From contig NC_133325.1 of NCBI RefSeq assembly GCF_042186555.1, positions 292,460,109 to 292,524,108 on the forward strand: DNA of 64,000 bases, in the 5' to 3' direction. The notes under the pieces are model-generated. The model saw only the letters and a program-made list of their open reading frames with translations. It was not told the origin of the DNA and made no database searches. Of this stretch, positions 22,225 through 33,760 are shown piece after piece (within the stretch, counting starts at the first letter, position 1; every line of letters starts with the position of its first letter). The DNA comes from Aquarana catesbeiana (taxonomy: Eukaryota > Chordata > Amphibia > Anura > Ranidae). Position numbers and translations under genes: made by a program.

Positions 22225-23280
22225 TAGGGATGAGCCGAACATCCCCTGGTTTGGATCGCATCCAGAACATGCGAACGGACCAAAAGTTCGCACGAACATT
22301 TGAACACCGTTAAAGTCTATGGGACTCAAACGTGAGAAATCAAAAGTGCGAATTTTAAATGCTAATATGCAATTTATTGTCCTAAAAAGGGTTTGGGGAC
22401 CCGGGTCCTGCCCCAGGGGACATGTATCAATGCAAAAGAAAGTCTTAAAAACGGACATTTTTTCAGGAGCAGTGATTTTAATGATGCTTAAAGTGAAAAA
22501 ATAAAAGTGAAATATTCCTTTAAATATCGTACCTGGGGGGTGTCTATGTTATGCCTGTAAAGTGGCACATCTTTCATGTGTTTAGAACAGTCCCTGCACA
22601 AAATGACATTTCTAAAGGAATAAAAGTAAACTGCTTGCGGCTGTAATGTAATGTCGGGTCCCGGCAATATGGATGAAAATTATTGAGAAAAATGGCATGG
22701 GTAACCCCCCAGCCCATTACCAGGCCCTTTGGGTCTTGTATGGATATTAAGGGGAACCCCACACCCAAATTAAAAAAATAAAAGGCGTGGGGCCCACAGG
22801 CCCTATATGCTCTGAACAGCAGTATACAGGTGGTCCAAACAAGACAGGGACTTTTGGTTTGTTCTTAAGTTGAATCTGTTTGTAATTTGGAACAGGTACA
22901 TTTTTTAAGTGTAGCTCATGCCAAAAAATCTATTTTTAAGCTTTTTGGAAGAGTTATCATGATCTCTGTAACATTCGTTAAGCTTTCTGTGCCCCTGTTC
23001 AGAAGATTTCACCCCACTTTCTGTCCCAATGACAATTGGATTTTGAAAATTTGGGGTTTTTAGGGAAACAAGGATTGGTGATAATAAAGCACCAGTGGAG
23101 ACACCTTTTTCCCATATTAACTCTTACAGGAGAGAATTTCTCTTCCTAGAGGTAGATTTCCTCTCACTTCCTGTTGTCTCCCTCCGTTTGTAAGTAGGAG
23201 TCATTTGTAAGTCAGATGTTTGGAAGTAGGGGACCGCCTGTATATACTATGCGGCCTGCCCTATATACTCTGCAGAAATT

Positions 23281-26010
23281 TGGGCTTTAGGTGTTGGTGG
23301 TACCAGAATACTGTAAGCCCTCACAGTTACTCTTGGAAGGTGCTGGAACAGGGCCTACTGTGAAATATCATATCAAGAATTGCAATTACATTCCCCTGTT
23401 GAACAGGGGCAGAAAAATTGGGCCTTTGGTGGTGGTGGTGTCACAACACTTTAAACCCTCACAGTCACTCTTTGTGGGTGCTGGAACGGGCCCTGCTGTG
23501 AAATATTATATCAAGAATAGGGATGAGCCGAACACCCCCCTGTTCGGTTCACACCAGAACTTGCGACCAGGCAAAACATTCGTTCGAACACGCGAACACC
23601 GTTAAAGTCTATGGGACACGAACATGAATAATCAAAAGTGCTAATTTTAAAGGCTTATATGCAAGTTATTGTCATAAAAAGTGTTTGGGGACCTGGGTCC
23701 TGCCCCAGGGGACATGGATCAATGCAAAAAAAAGTTTTAAAAATGGTTGTTTTTTCGGGAGCAGTGATTTTAATAATGCTTAAAGTCAAACAATAAAAGT
23801 GTAATATCCCTTTAAATTTTGTACTTGGGGGGTGTCTATAGTATGCCTGTAAAGGGGCGCATGTTTCCCGTGTTTAGAACAGTCTGACAGCAAAATGACA
23901 TTTCAAAGGAAAAAAAGTCATTTAAAACTACTCGCGGCTATTAATGAATTGCTGGTCCGACAATACACATAAAAGTTCATTGATAAAAACGACATGGGAA
24001 TTCCCCACAGGGGAACCCTGAACCAAAATTTAAAAAAAAAATGACGTGGGGGTCCCCCTAAATTCCATACCAGGCCCTTTAGGCCTGGTATGGATATTAA
24101 GGGGAACCTCGGCCAAAATTTTTTTTTAAAAATGGCGTGGGGTCCCCCTCAAAATCTATACCAGACCCTTATCCGAGCACGCAACCTGGCAGGCCGCAGG
24201 AAAAGAGGGAGGACGAGAGAGCACCCCTTCTCCTGAACCGTACCAGGCCACATGCCCTCAATATTGGGAGGGTGCTTTGGGGTAGCCCCCCAAAACACCT
24301 TGTCCCCATGTTGATGGGGACAAGGGCCTCATCCCCACAACCCTTGCCCGGTTGTTGTGGGGGTCTGCGGGCGGGGGGCTTATCGGAATCTGGAAGTCCC
24401 CTTTAACAAGGGGACCCCCAGATCCTGGGCCTCCCCCCTGTGTGAAATGGTAAGAGGGTACAAAAGTACCCCTACCATTTCACAAAATAACTGTCAAGAA
24501 TGTTAAAAATGACAAGAGACAGTTTTTGACAATTCCTTTAGTTAAATGCTTCTTCTTTCTTCTATCTTCTATCTTCTTTCTTCTATCTTCTATCTTCCTT
24601 CAGTTTCTTCCTCCATCTTCTTCTTCTTCTGGTTCTTCTGATTCTTCCTCCGGTGTTCTCGTCCGGCATCTTCCTCCGCGGCATCTTCTTATCCTCATCT
24701 CCTCGGGCCGCTCCGCTTCCATGATGGCATGGAGGGAGGCTCTCGTTGTGTGACGCTTCTCTCTTCATCTTTTTCTCTTTATCTTTTTCTTTTCATCTTT
24801 TTCTCCTCATCTTCTTCTCTTCATCTTCTTGTCTTCATCTTCTTTTTGGGCCGCTCCGCATCCATGATGGCATGGAGGGAGGTGTGACGCTTCTGACGGT
24901 TCTTAAATAATGGGGGGCGGGGTCACCTGGTGACCCCGCCCCCCTCGTACTTCCCTGTGGCAATCCCTGTGATGTTAGAAGGGGCGGAGTTACATAACGG
25001 GTGACCCCGCCCCCTCTGACATCACGGGGAATGCCACAGGGAAGTTCCCGTCAAGTCCCTGTGCGTCAGAGGGGTGCGGGGTCACTGGCTGGCCCCCCCC
25101 CCATTATTTAAGAACCGTCAGAAGAGGAGAAGCGTCACACAGCGGGAGCCTCCCTCCATGCCATCATGGATGCGGAGCGGCCCGAAAAGAAGATGAAGAC
25201 AAGAAGATGAAGAGAAGAAGATGAAGAGAAAAAGATGAAGAGAAAAAAACGAAGATAAAAAGATGAAGAGAGAAGCGTCACACAATGGGAGCCCGTTTAC
25301 AGGCATACTATAGACACCCCCCAGGTACGAAATTTAAAGGGATATTACACTTTAATTGTTTCACTTTAAGCATTATTAAAATCACTGCTCCCAAAAAAAC
25401 TGCCGTTTTTAAAACTTTTTTTTTGCATTGATTCATGTCCCCTGGGGCAAGACCCAGGTTCCCAAACACTTTTTATGACAATACTATGCATATAAGCCTT
25501 TAAAATTAGCACTTTTGATTTCTCCCATAGACTTTTAAAGGGTGTTCCGTGGCATTCGAATTTGCTGCGAGCACCCCAAATTGTTCACTGTTCGGTCAAC
25601 TGGCAAACAGCCGATGTTCGAGTCGAACATGAGTTCGACTCGAACTCAAAGCTCATCCCTAATCAAGAATTTTAATTGCATGCCTCTGTTGAACAGGGTC
25701 AGAAAAATTGGGCCTTTGGTGGTGGTGTGGTGGTGTTGCCACAACACTGTAAGCCCTCACAGTTACTCTTGGTGGGCGCAGGAACGGGCCCTGCTGTGAA
25801 ATATTAGATCAAAAATTGTAATTACACACCCCTGTTAAGCAGGGGCAGAAAAAGCAGTGGTGGTGGTGCACAACACTGTAACCCCTCACAGATTCTGCTG
25901 CTGAGCTCAGGAATAAGCCCTGCTGCAAAATATTACAGCAAAAATTGTAATTACATGCCCCTGTTAAACAGGTGCAGAAAAATTGGGCTTTAGGCACTGG
26001 TGGTGGTGCC
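23281..26010. repeat. About 140-bp tandem repeat in the hAT 3' region (interrupted)
   Basis: About 4.5 units, each with CCTGTTGAACAGGGGCAGAAAAATTGGG, a GGT-rich run, CCCTCACAGTTACTC and GGGCCCTGCTGTGAAATATTA. Two units lie before and about 2.5 after the nested element at 23518-25661, whose target ATCAAGAA is part of the unit. Confidence 0.8.
23518..25661. mobile_element. Palindromic non-autonomous hAT element (copy 1)
   Basis: TAGGGATGAGCC at the left and GCTCATCCCTA at the right, flanked by the duplication ATCAAGAA (23510-23517 and 25662-25669). It shares its ends with the hAT element it sits in. Much of it is one long inverted repeat centred near 24990; arms include pyrimidine-rich TTCTTCATCTTC tracts on the left and purine-rich GAAGATGAAGAG tracts on the right. 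The right arm is shorter by an internal deletion. It has no transposase and must have moved in trans. Confidence 0.88.
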
Positions 26011-26121
26011 CAGAACCAAAAATGTCCTTAGAAGCTATCAACATGAACATTGAGGAGGAATAGGATAGTCACTCAGCATCAGCATAGGCAGTCTTCAAGG
26101 GATCTCACATTCATAAAAAAA

Positions 26122-29100
26122 TTAATCGGTTACATCAGCATCAGGTGCTTGGTAGCTGGTGATCCAAGACTGATTCATTTTTATGAAGGTGAGCCGATCA
26201 ACTGAGTCTGTGGACAGGCTCACTCTGTGATTGGTTACAAAGCCTCCAGCAGCACTGAATGTGTGTTCAGATAGAACGCTGGATGCAGGACAGGCCAGTA
26301 GCTCAATTGCATACTGTGCAAGCTCTGGCCAGTGATCCATCCTCAAGACCCAGTAACCCAGTGGATTTTCGGTTGGAAAGGTCTCCAAGTCTGATCTTGC
26401 AACAAGGTATTCCTGCACCATGTAAATCAGATGCTGGCAATGGTTGCTGGAACTGATCAGACCTTGGGGCTGCAGACTAAAAAACTGTCTGAACACATTG
26501 GCCAGACAGCCACCTTCTCCACCGCTCCTTCTGTGACTGACCGAAGCCTCAGCAACACGTTGTCCAGGTGGACCAATAAATTGCAACCTATCAGGCTCTG
26601 GAAAAGCATTGCACAAACCTTTCTGCAAGGCCTCTTGAAGATGTTTCATCCTCTGCTCCCTCTGTGAAGGCTGGATAAGTTCCTCAACCTTACCCTTGTA
26701 ACGTGGATCAAGAAGGGTTGCCAGCCAGTACTGATCCCTCTCCTTGATACCACAAATCTGAGGGTCCTTTTGCAGGCTTTGCAGGAACAGGGAGGCCATG
26801 CAGCATAGGTTTGCTGAGGCATTTGGTGCCGAGTCCTCTGGGTCACTAAGGACGACATGATCCGCAGCCACCTCCTCCCAGCCATGTACAAGTCCATGGG
26901 TTTCTGGGGACTGAAAATGATCCCTTGAAGACTGCCGCTGATGCTGAGTGCCAGGCTCCACCTCCATGCTGACACAATCCTCCTCCTCCTCTTTCTGTGT
27001 GATAGGCAGGCCTGCAGGAATACTAGTATCTGGATAGAGGGGGCCTTGAGAGGTAAGGATGTCCTCCTCTTCCTCCCTATGTTCTGCCTCAAGTGCCCTG
27101 TCCATTATTTCACGCAGCGTGTGCTCCAACAGGAAGAAAAGAGGGACAGTATCACTGATGCATGCACTATCACTGCTCACCATCCTCGTGGCCTCCTCAA
27201 ATGGTGACAGGACAGTGCATGCATCCTTGATCATTAGCCACTGGCATGGCGAAAAAAGCCAAGCTCCCCTGACCCTGTCCTGGTGCCATACTCACACAGG
27301 TACTTATTGATGGCCCTCTGCTGCATGTGCAGCCACTGCAGCATTGCCAATGTTGAGTTCCACCTGGTGGGCATGTCACAGATGAGGCGATTCTTGGGCA
27401 GGTTGCATTCCTTTTGAAGATCAGCCAGCCGAGCACTGGCATTATATGACCGGCGGAAATGCCCACAGACTTTCCTGGCCTGCCTCAGGAGATCCTGTAC
27501 GCCTGGGTACCTGCACAAGAACCGCTGCACCACCAAATTAAGGATGTGAGCCAAACAGGGAATATGGGTCAAGTGGGCGGAGAGGAGGTTGGTGCCATTG
27601 TAGCAAACCACCATTGTTGGCTGATGCTGGCATGGCTTCAACCACCTCTGAACCTGCCCCTGCAGAGCTGCCAGAATCTCTGCCCCAGTGTGGCTCCTAT
27701 CCCCTGAGCAGACCAACTTAAGCACCGCATTGCATCTTTTTGCCTGAGTGCTTGCGTAAACCCTTGAATGTCTACGGAGCACCACTGGTTCCGAGGACAA
27801 ATCTGCACAGGAAGGGGCCATAGAGGAAGAAGAAGAGGAGGGGGTGGAGGAGAGAGGTGTGGCAGAATCACCACTACCAGCATTTTGGAGGCGTGGTGGT
27901 GGAACAAGCTCCAACATTACTGCACCCTGTCCTGCATCCTTCCCAGCTGCCAGCAGGGTTGCCCGGTGCGCTGTGAAAGAAAGGTAACGTCCCTGTCCAT
28001 GCCTGCTGGACCATAAGTCAGCAGTAATATGCACCTTACCACTGACTGCCCTGTCCAATGAGGCCAAGACGTTGCCTTCCACATGCTGGTAGAGAGCCGG
28101 AATGGCCTTCGGATTAAAAAATGGCATTTAGGAACCTGCCACTGAGGTACCGCACATTCCACAAATTCTCAAAAGGGGGCAGTCTATCAGCTGAAAAGGC
28201 AGCAGTTGGAGCTCTAGCAATTTAGCCAAACTAGCATTCAGCCGCTGAGCATGTGGATAGCTGAGACCGAATTTCTTTCGACGGTTTAGCAACTGGGGTA
28301 GGAAAATTTGCCTGCTACAATCGGATTTAGGCGTACCACTAGCAGATTGCCCGCAAGTGCTTGGGACACCTAATTCTATACCTTCATTCCTCTCAGTTCA
28401 GGTCTCTGAGAGGACTGAAGGTATAGTAGGGTTGGAGATTCCAGCTGATGAGGAGCAAGGAGAGGTCCGCCTTGTTCTTTGGTGTGGGTCTTTTAAGTAC
28501 TGTTGCCAACGGACTGCATGGGAGCTCGACATATCCTCATACCCCAGCAGAAGCCTTTGGAGGCGAAACGCGTCGGGTCCTTATGATTATACCCCACCAC
28601 TATCCACTGCGCTGTTTTTATACCTTCTTTTATGCCGTTTTTTTTATATTGAGCCGAGTTTTTACTGCCCCCCGTTTGTAAAAATTCTTTTTGGAGTACA
28701 CTTCTCAAATAAAGTGCTCTTATGCTTTTTTGCAAATTAAGGATTTACACTATGTGGAGGTTTCTCTCTCTTTCTTGCTTATTTGCACATATGATGGACC
28801 TCTGAGCAAACGGTCATCTGGCGACCGAAACCCTGGGGACCTCGATCTTCAAGTTGGTTCTTCAGTTGAGGACTGCTGACAAGATGTTCCACGAGTTTTC
28901 CCACAAGCCTTCACCTTACACCGTCTGACGGTATATGCTCGTTTGACTCACCGCCACGGCCTGTGAGTCCACCTGATCTGGTAAGGGCATCCTTTTGCTT
29001 TTCCTTTCTCCTGGTGGGAATCATCCACATGAGTCAAGATTCAGCGTATTTATCAGGACCCCTCTTAAATAACCTTGAATTACCTCTGGAGAAGACGGTT

Positions 29101-30415
29101 GACACCTTGTTGTTTGTGGGACTGAATGGGATTGTCCCATCTTGTCATTTGAGAGACTTTTGAGTTTCCACCTATGTCTGTCCTCTCTTAGGGATTTCGA
29201 TGTCCTCCATCTTGGCCCCCATTTCCATTGAATATTAGTTGTGTTAAACCACTTATTGAGATATCTTGCATTGATTTATATTTGCTTTGTTTTTTTTCCT
29301 CTGGAATAAGGTGTCAAGTGCTTGATTTTCTCCTATTTAACCTACAGGTTATCACTGAGTATCCCACTACTATACTTATACAAGTTTTCATTTTCATTTT
29401 TTTTCCTTTTGATGCTTTACATAATAACTAGCTTTCACTTCACTAACTGACACTTAAAGTGTTTTCACTCCTCTCCAACAACTATTTCCACCTGTTTAGC
29501 AACAGGAGTTCCACCACTCACTAGCGCCACACTTTTTTATTTTTAATTTTCATGTGCAACGGTCATATTGCTGTGTCGGCTGCTTTATTCACATCTAGGA
29601 GTTGGCGCAATTTCTACACCTCTCTTTTATACGGAGCTCGACATATGTCTGGTCAAGCATGTGGTGCCCAAGCAGCTGCTGTTTTGGCCATGCCTGATAC
29701 GCTTCAGATATATGTTGCAAACAGCAACGGTGCGATCTGCTGCACACGTCTCAAAAAAGCCCACACCAAAGAACTTTTGAAAAAATGTGTGGAGTCAGCA
29801 GTGCCCTGCAAATGCGGAGCTCTGAGGTGTGATGCAGTAGGTTGGCTGTCCTTAAGCTGGCCCCCGGAGGGCATTCTGCCTCGTTGGAAATGTGCATCCT
29901 CCTCCTCTCTTCTATCAGGCACCCACATAGAGTCAGTGACCTCATCATCCCCTCCCTCCTCACCACTGGAGCAAACCTGGAAGTATGCTGCAGCTGGGGG
30001 AACATGACTGCCAGTTTCTTGTCCTTCTTGGGCACCCCCTCTCTCTGGGCTCACGTTACTGCCTTCATCCTCAACCTGGGTACCATCAACAGGGCCTTCA
30101 AAACACTGCACATCCTCCTGCAGCATGTACCTGACACTGTGGTCGAACAGTTCGGGGAACTCCTCAAGACATGATGGTGGGGCTAGGGAAGGAGTGACTG
30201 ATGCCATTGAGCCGATGGAATAGGCCGCTTTGGCAGCTGCATTGGCAGCCAAACTTGTCTTAGCCTGGGTGACAGAGGATGAGGAGGATGAGGACAGCTT
30301 TGTGATCCACTCTACCAACTCTTCTGCGTGTTGTGGCTCAACACAGCCAGCCTGCTTGCTCTCTTTTAGTGGCCTGTGAGCATTTGTCTTTCCTTGGTGG
30401 CCTTCCAGACATGCT
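26122..30415 (-). pseudogene. hAT transposase gene, disrupted
   Basis: From the 5' side: a Ser/Ala-rich start (30415-29790), a BED zinc finger (about 29775-29650: VLWCGLFE, AVCNIYLKRI, CLTRHM), then the insertion at 28535-29632. The gene resumes with PHAQRLNASLAKLLELQLLPFQ, the catalytic region (VHITADLWSS ... THIPCLAHILNLVVQRFL ... CDMPTRWNSTLAML; 28127-27234), one frameshift near 27240, then MIKDACTVLSPFEEATRMVS, an acidic insert, and the dimerisation motif WPELAQYAIELLACPASSV ... SEHTFSAAG (26340-26220). Transposase binds the TIRs, excises the element and inserts it with an 8-bp stagger. Several shifts also lie in 28130-28530. It probably once mobilised the palindromic copies with the same ends. 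Confidence 0.88.
28535..29632 (+). mobile_element. Probable Penelope-like insertion in the hAT gene
   Basis: 1098 bp flanked by the 14-bp direct repeat GGAGCTCGACATAT (28521-28534 and 29633-29646). Removing it and one repeat restores the frame CLTRHMSSSHAVRW across the junction. The long, variable target duplication implies target-primed insertion. GGAGGCGAAACGCGTCGGG near 28560 and CGACCGAAACCCTGG near 28823 resemble the GAAA strand of hammerhead ribozymes found in Penelope-like elements; TAGCGCCACACTTTTTTATT near the right end resembles 3' ends I associate with frog Penelope copies. No coding region is present. The class is inferred. Confidence 0.6.
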
Positions 30416-31353
30416 GTAAAATTGGATTAGCAAAACACCGCCTGACGTTTACTAGAAAAATTATACCAGGAATGGCCTGCAGTCAGGCGTAGGCTTGGCT
30501 AGACTAGAATGCAGTGGATATGTATGTAGGAGACTGTATATATATCTTTATGCACTGCAGATCACTGAATCACCTGCCTGCCTGAAAGTGTCACTGAAAA
30601 CGTACACCAGGAATGGCCTGTAGTCAGATATAGGTCTGGCTAGACTAGAATGCAGTGGATATATATGTAGGAGACTATATATATATATATATCTTTATGC
30701 ACTGCAGATCACAGGCCTGCCTGCCTGAAAGTGTCTTTGAATACGTACACCAGGAATGGCCTGTAGTCAGGTGTAGGCTTGGCTAGACTAGAATGCAGTG
30801 GATATATATGTAAGAGACTGTATATATATCTTTATGCACTGCAGACCACTGAATCACCTGCCTGCCTGCCTGAAAGTGTAGTTGAAAACATACACCAGGA
30901 ATGGCCTGTAGTCAGGTATAGGCTTGGCTAGACTAGAATGCAGTGAATATATATGTAGGAGACTGTATTTATATCTGTATGCACTGCATATTACTGAACC
31001 ACCTGCCTGCCTGAAAGTGTCGTTGAAAACGTACACCAGGAATGGCCTTTAGTCAGGTTTAGGCTTGGCTAGATTAGAATGCAGTGGATATATATGTAAG
31101 AGACTGTATATATATATCTTTGTGCACTGCAGATCACTGAATCACCTGCCTGCCAGCCTGAAAGTGTTGTTGAAAACATACACCAGGAATGGCCTGTAGT
31201 CAGGTATAGGCTTGGCTAGACTAGAATGCAGTGGACATATATCTTTTTGCACTGCAGATCACTGAATCACCTGCCTGGTCTGCCTGCCTGAAAGTGTATT
31301 TGAATACCTACACCAGGAATGTCCTACAGTCAGATCTAGCTACACAGGATACA

Positions 31354-31361
<8 letters not shown>

Positions 31362-31424
<63 letters not shown>
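31362..31424. repeat. (TA)n microsatellite
   Basis: About 63 bp of alternating TA within the minisatellite. Confidence 0.95.
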
Positions 31425-31426
<2 letters not shown>

Positions 31427-31441
31427 AAGCCAGGATGTATA

Positions 31442-33054
31442 CAGTTAGGGCCATAAATATTTGGACACAGGCACAATTTTAGTTTTTTTCAGGTATTTAC
31501 CAAAACATATTCAATCTATAGTTATAGAATGGAAATGGGCTGGAAGTGCACACTCTCAGGTTTATTTGAGGGTATGTACATCCAAATTAGAGGAAGGGTT
31601 TAGGAATTACAGCTCTTAAGAATAGCCATCCCCCTTTTTCAAGGGACCAAAAGTTATTGGACAATTGAATCAAAGGCTGTTTTATGGTCAGGTGTGGGCT
31701 ACTCCTTCCTTATTTCTTCATCAATTAAGCAGGTAAAAGGTCTGGAGTTGACTCTAAGAGTGGTATTTACATTCAAAGGAGCTGTCCATGTAAGTGAAAC
31801 AGGCCTTTGTAAGGCTTCAAAAATTAAACAAATCAGTCAGGGAGATAACAGCAACATTAGGAGTGGCCAAATCAACAGTTTGGTACATTCTGATGAAAGA
31901 CAAATGCACTGGTGAACTCAGCAACATAAAAAGGGCTGGACGTCCACAGAAGACAACCGTGGTGGTTGATCACGGGATCCTCTCTATGGTAAAGAAAAAT
32001 CCATTCACAACATCCAGACAAGTGAAGGACACTCTCCAGGAGGTGGGCGTATCATTGTCAAAGTCTACAATCAAGAAAAGACTTCACAAGAGCAAATACA
32101 GAGGTTTCACCACAAGGTGAAAACCATTCATAATCCTGAAGAAAAGAAAAGCCAGATTATACTTTGCCAAAAAAAATCTAAAAAAGCCAGACCAGTTCTG
32201 GAAAAAAAATTCTTTGGACAAACTAAGATTAATCTGTACCAGAATGGTGGGAAGAAAAAAAATTGTGGAGAAGGCTTGGAACAGCTCATGATCCAAAGCG
32301 CACACAATGTCATCTGTAAAACATGGTGGAGGCAGTGTGATGGCATGGGCATGCATACTTTCAGTGGCAATGGGTCCTTGGTGTTTATTGAAGATGTGAC
32401 AGATGACAGAAGCAGCCGGAATAATTCTGCAGTGTTTAGAGAAACTGTCAGCCCAGATTCACCCACATGCAGCAAAGTTGATTGGACGGCCCTTCACAGT
32501 ACAGATGGACAATGATACAAAACACACTGCAAAAGCAACCTAGGAGCTTTTGAAGAAAAAAAGTGGAATATTCTGCAGTGACCGAGTCAATCACCTGATC
32601 TCAGTCCAATTGGCCAAGCATTTCACTTGCTGAAGGCAAAACTAAAGGCAGAAAGACCCACAAACAAAGAACAACTGAAGACAGCTGCAGTTAGAGCCTG
32701 GAAAAGCATCAGAAAGGAGGAAACCCAGTCTTTGGTATCATCCATGGGTTCCAGACTTCAGGCAGTCATTGCCAGTAAAGGATTCTCCACAAAATATAAA
32801 AAAATAACATTTTATTTATGATTATATTCATTTGTTCAATTACATTTGAGCCCCTGAAAATGGGGGGACTGTGTATAAAAATGGTTGCAGTTCCTAAATT
32901 TGTACTTGATATTTATGTTGAACCTCTTGAATTAAATCTGAAAGTGTGTACTTCAAATTAATTTGGATTGTTTCATTTTCATTTTATTCTGGTGGCAGAC
33001 AGAGCCAAAAGTATGAAAACTGTGCATGTGTCCAAATATATATGGACCTAACTG
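31442..33054 (+). mobile_element. Tc1/mariner element, 1613 bp
   Basis: Ends CAGTTAGGGCCATAAATATT and the inverted AAATATATATGGACCTAACTG, flanked by TA (31440-31441 and 33055-33056). It contains a full-length but broken Tc1 transposase gene. It sits inside the hAT minisatellite. Confidence 0.92.
31794..32821 (+). pseudogene. Tc1 transposase, broken
   Basis: 31794-32120 encodes the paired-like helix-turn-helix DNA-binding part (SVREITATLGVAKSTVWYIL, then GRPQKTT and TSRQVKDTLQEVGVSLSKST). The catalytic part is spread over two further frames: SVKHGGGSVMAWA near 32320, QMDNDTKHTAKAT near 32505 and AKHFMLKAKLKAERPTNKEQ (32615-32680) to a stop at 32821. At least three shifts or stops separate them. 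Tc1 transposase cuts at the inverted repeats and inserts at TA. Confidence 0.85.
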
Positions 33055-33361
33055 TATATATACTAAATACACTGCAGCTAACCGAATCAACTGCCTGCCT
33101 GAAGTTTATTAGAAACAGTAGACCAGGAACGGTCTGCAGTGAGATCTAGCTATACTGGATACAGTGGATATATATGTATACCAGTCTGACTGTATATATA
33201 TATTAAATACACTGCAGCTAACTGAATCACCTGCCTGCCTGAAGTAGATTAGAAACAGTACACCAGGAACGGACTGCCTGCTCAATCTAACGCCAGCAAC
33301 ACACTACACAGGACCGACGTGCAGGTCACCTTATATAGTGTGGGGTGTGGACTTAACCCCT

Positions 33362-33409
33362 GAGCCATAATTGGCCAAAGGCACCCAGCCTTTGGCCAAT
33401 TATGGCTCT
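33362..33409. repeat. Near-perfect hairpin near the hAT end
   Basis: GAGCCATAATTGGCCAAAGG is followed, after a loop of about 7 bases, by its reverse complement CCTTTGGCCAATTATGGCTC. It lies about 190 bp inside the right end of the 11.4-kb hAT element. Confidence 0.85.
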
Positions 33410-33600
33410 TTGCTGACAGCACTGTGATTGACCAAAGCATGTGGGTCATAGTGCCACTCAACATCCAGCAATGCACTGGGGGTGTGACGCGCCATTCGAT
33501 TTTGGCACGAATGCCCCATAATGTTGATCTTCGTCGAACGATCGAACAGCCGATGTTCGAGTCGAACTCATGTTCGACTTGAACAGAAAGCTCATCCCTA

Positions 33601-33760
33601 CCAAGTACACAGGAGATCAGGTCTGTCTATTTTCCCTCGGTAGCAGCATATATCGGCGTATAACACGCACACATAATTTTCCCCCTATTTTAAGGAGGAA
33701 AAAGTGCGTGTTATACGCCAATAAATACAGTATATATTTATATATATATATATATATACA
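33601..33760 (+). mobile_element. Right part of the minisatellite-bearing element, plus TA tract
   Basis: Continuation of the element at 21833-22224 after the hAT insertion. A hairpin (TATCGGCGTATAACACGCAC ... GTGCGTGTTATACGCCAATA, about 33651-33724) forms its right end, followed by a short TA tract (33731-33758). Confidence 0.55.

Larger units (their letters stand above)
30430..33285. repeat. About 140-bp minisatellite upstream of the hAT gene (interrupted by Tc1)
   Basis: Roughly nine units with ACACCAGGAATGGCCTGTAGTC, GGCTTGGCTAGACTAGAATGC, TATATATGTAGGAGACTG and CACTGCAGATCACTGAATCACC. Units near 30470, 30606, 30750, 30895, 31035, 31185 and 31310 precede the Tc1 at 31442-33054, and two follow it (33070-33285). 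A TA run at 31362-31424 is an expansion of the unit's own TATATATA part. Confidence 0.85.
22225..33600 (-). mobile_element. hAT transposon, 11.4 kb including nested elements
   Basis: Ends TAGGGATGAGC (22225) and the inverted GCTCATCCCTA (to 33600; the base before differs) are flanked by the 8-bp duplication CCAAGTAC (22217-22224 and 33601-33608), diagnostic of the hAT superfamily. Inside, on the minus strand, is a hAT transposase gene (30415-26122). Later insertions within it are a palindromic hAT derivative (23518-25661), a probable Penelope-like copy (28535-29632) and a Tc1 (31442-33054). The element also carries two tandem arrays. Net length without the three insertions is about 6.5 kb. 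Confidence 0.9.

Noticed and set aside
24526..25306. Ser-, Arg- or Glu-rich frames in the TTCTTC/GAAGAA tracts of the palindromic hAT elements
   Set aside because: Low-complexity translation of repeat arms; the same frames appear mirrored in the other arm and in the second copy.
28357..28740. 127-codon plus-strand frame
   Set aside because: It crosses the insertion junction at 28535, joining antisense of the hAT gene to the inserted element, so it cannot be an old gene.
30430..33285. CRISPR-like array
   Set aside because: The units are about 140 bp, imperfect and without distinct spacers, within a vertebrate transposon; they form a minisatellite.
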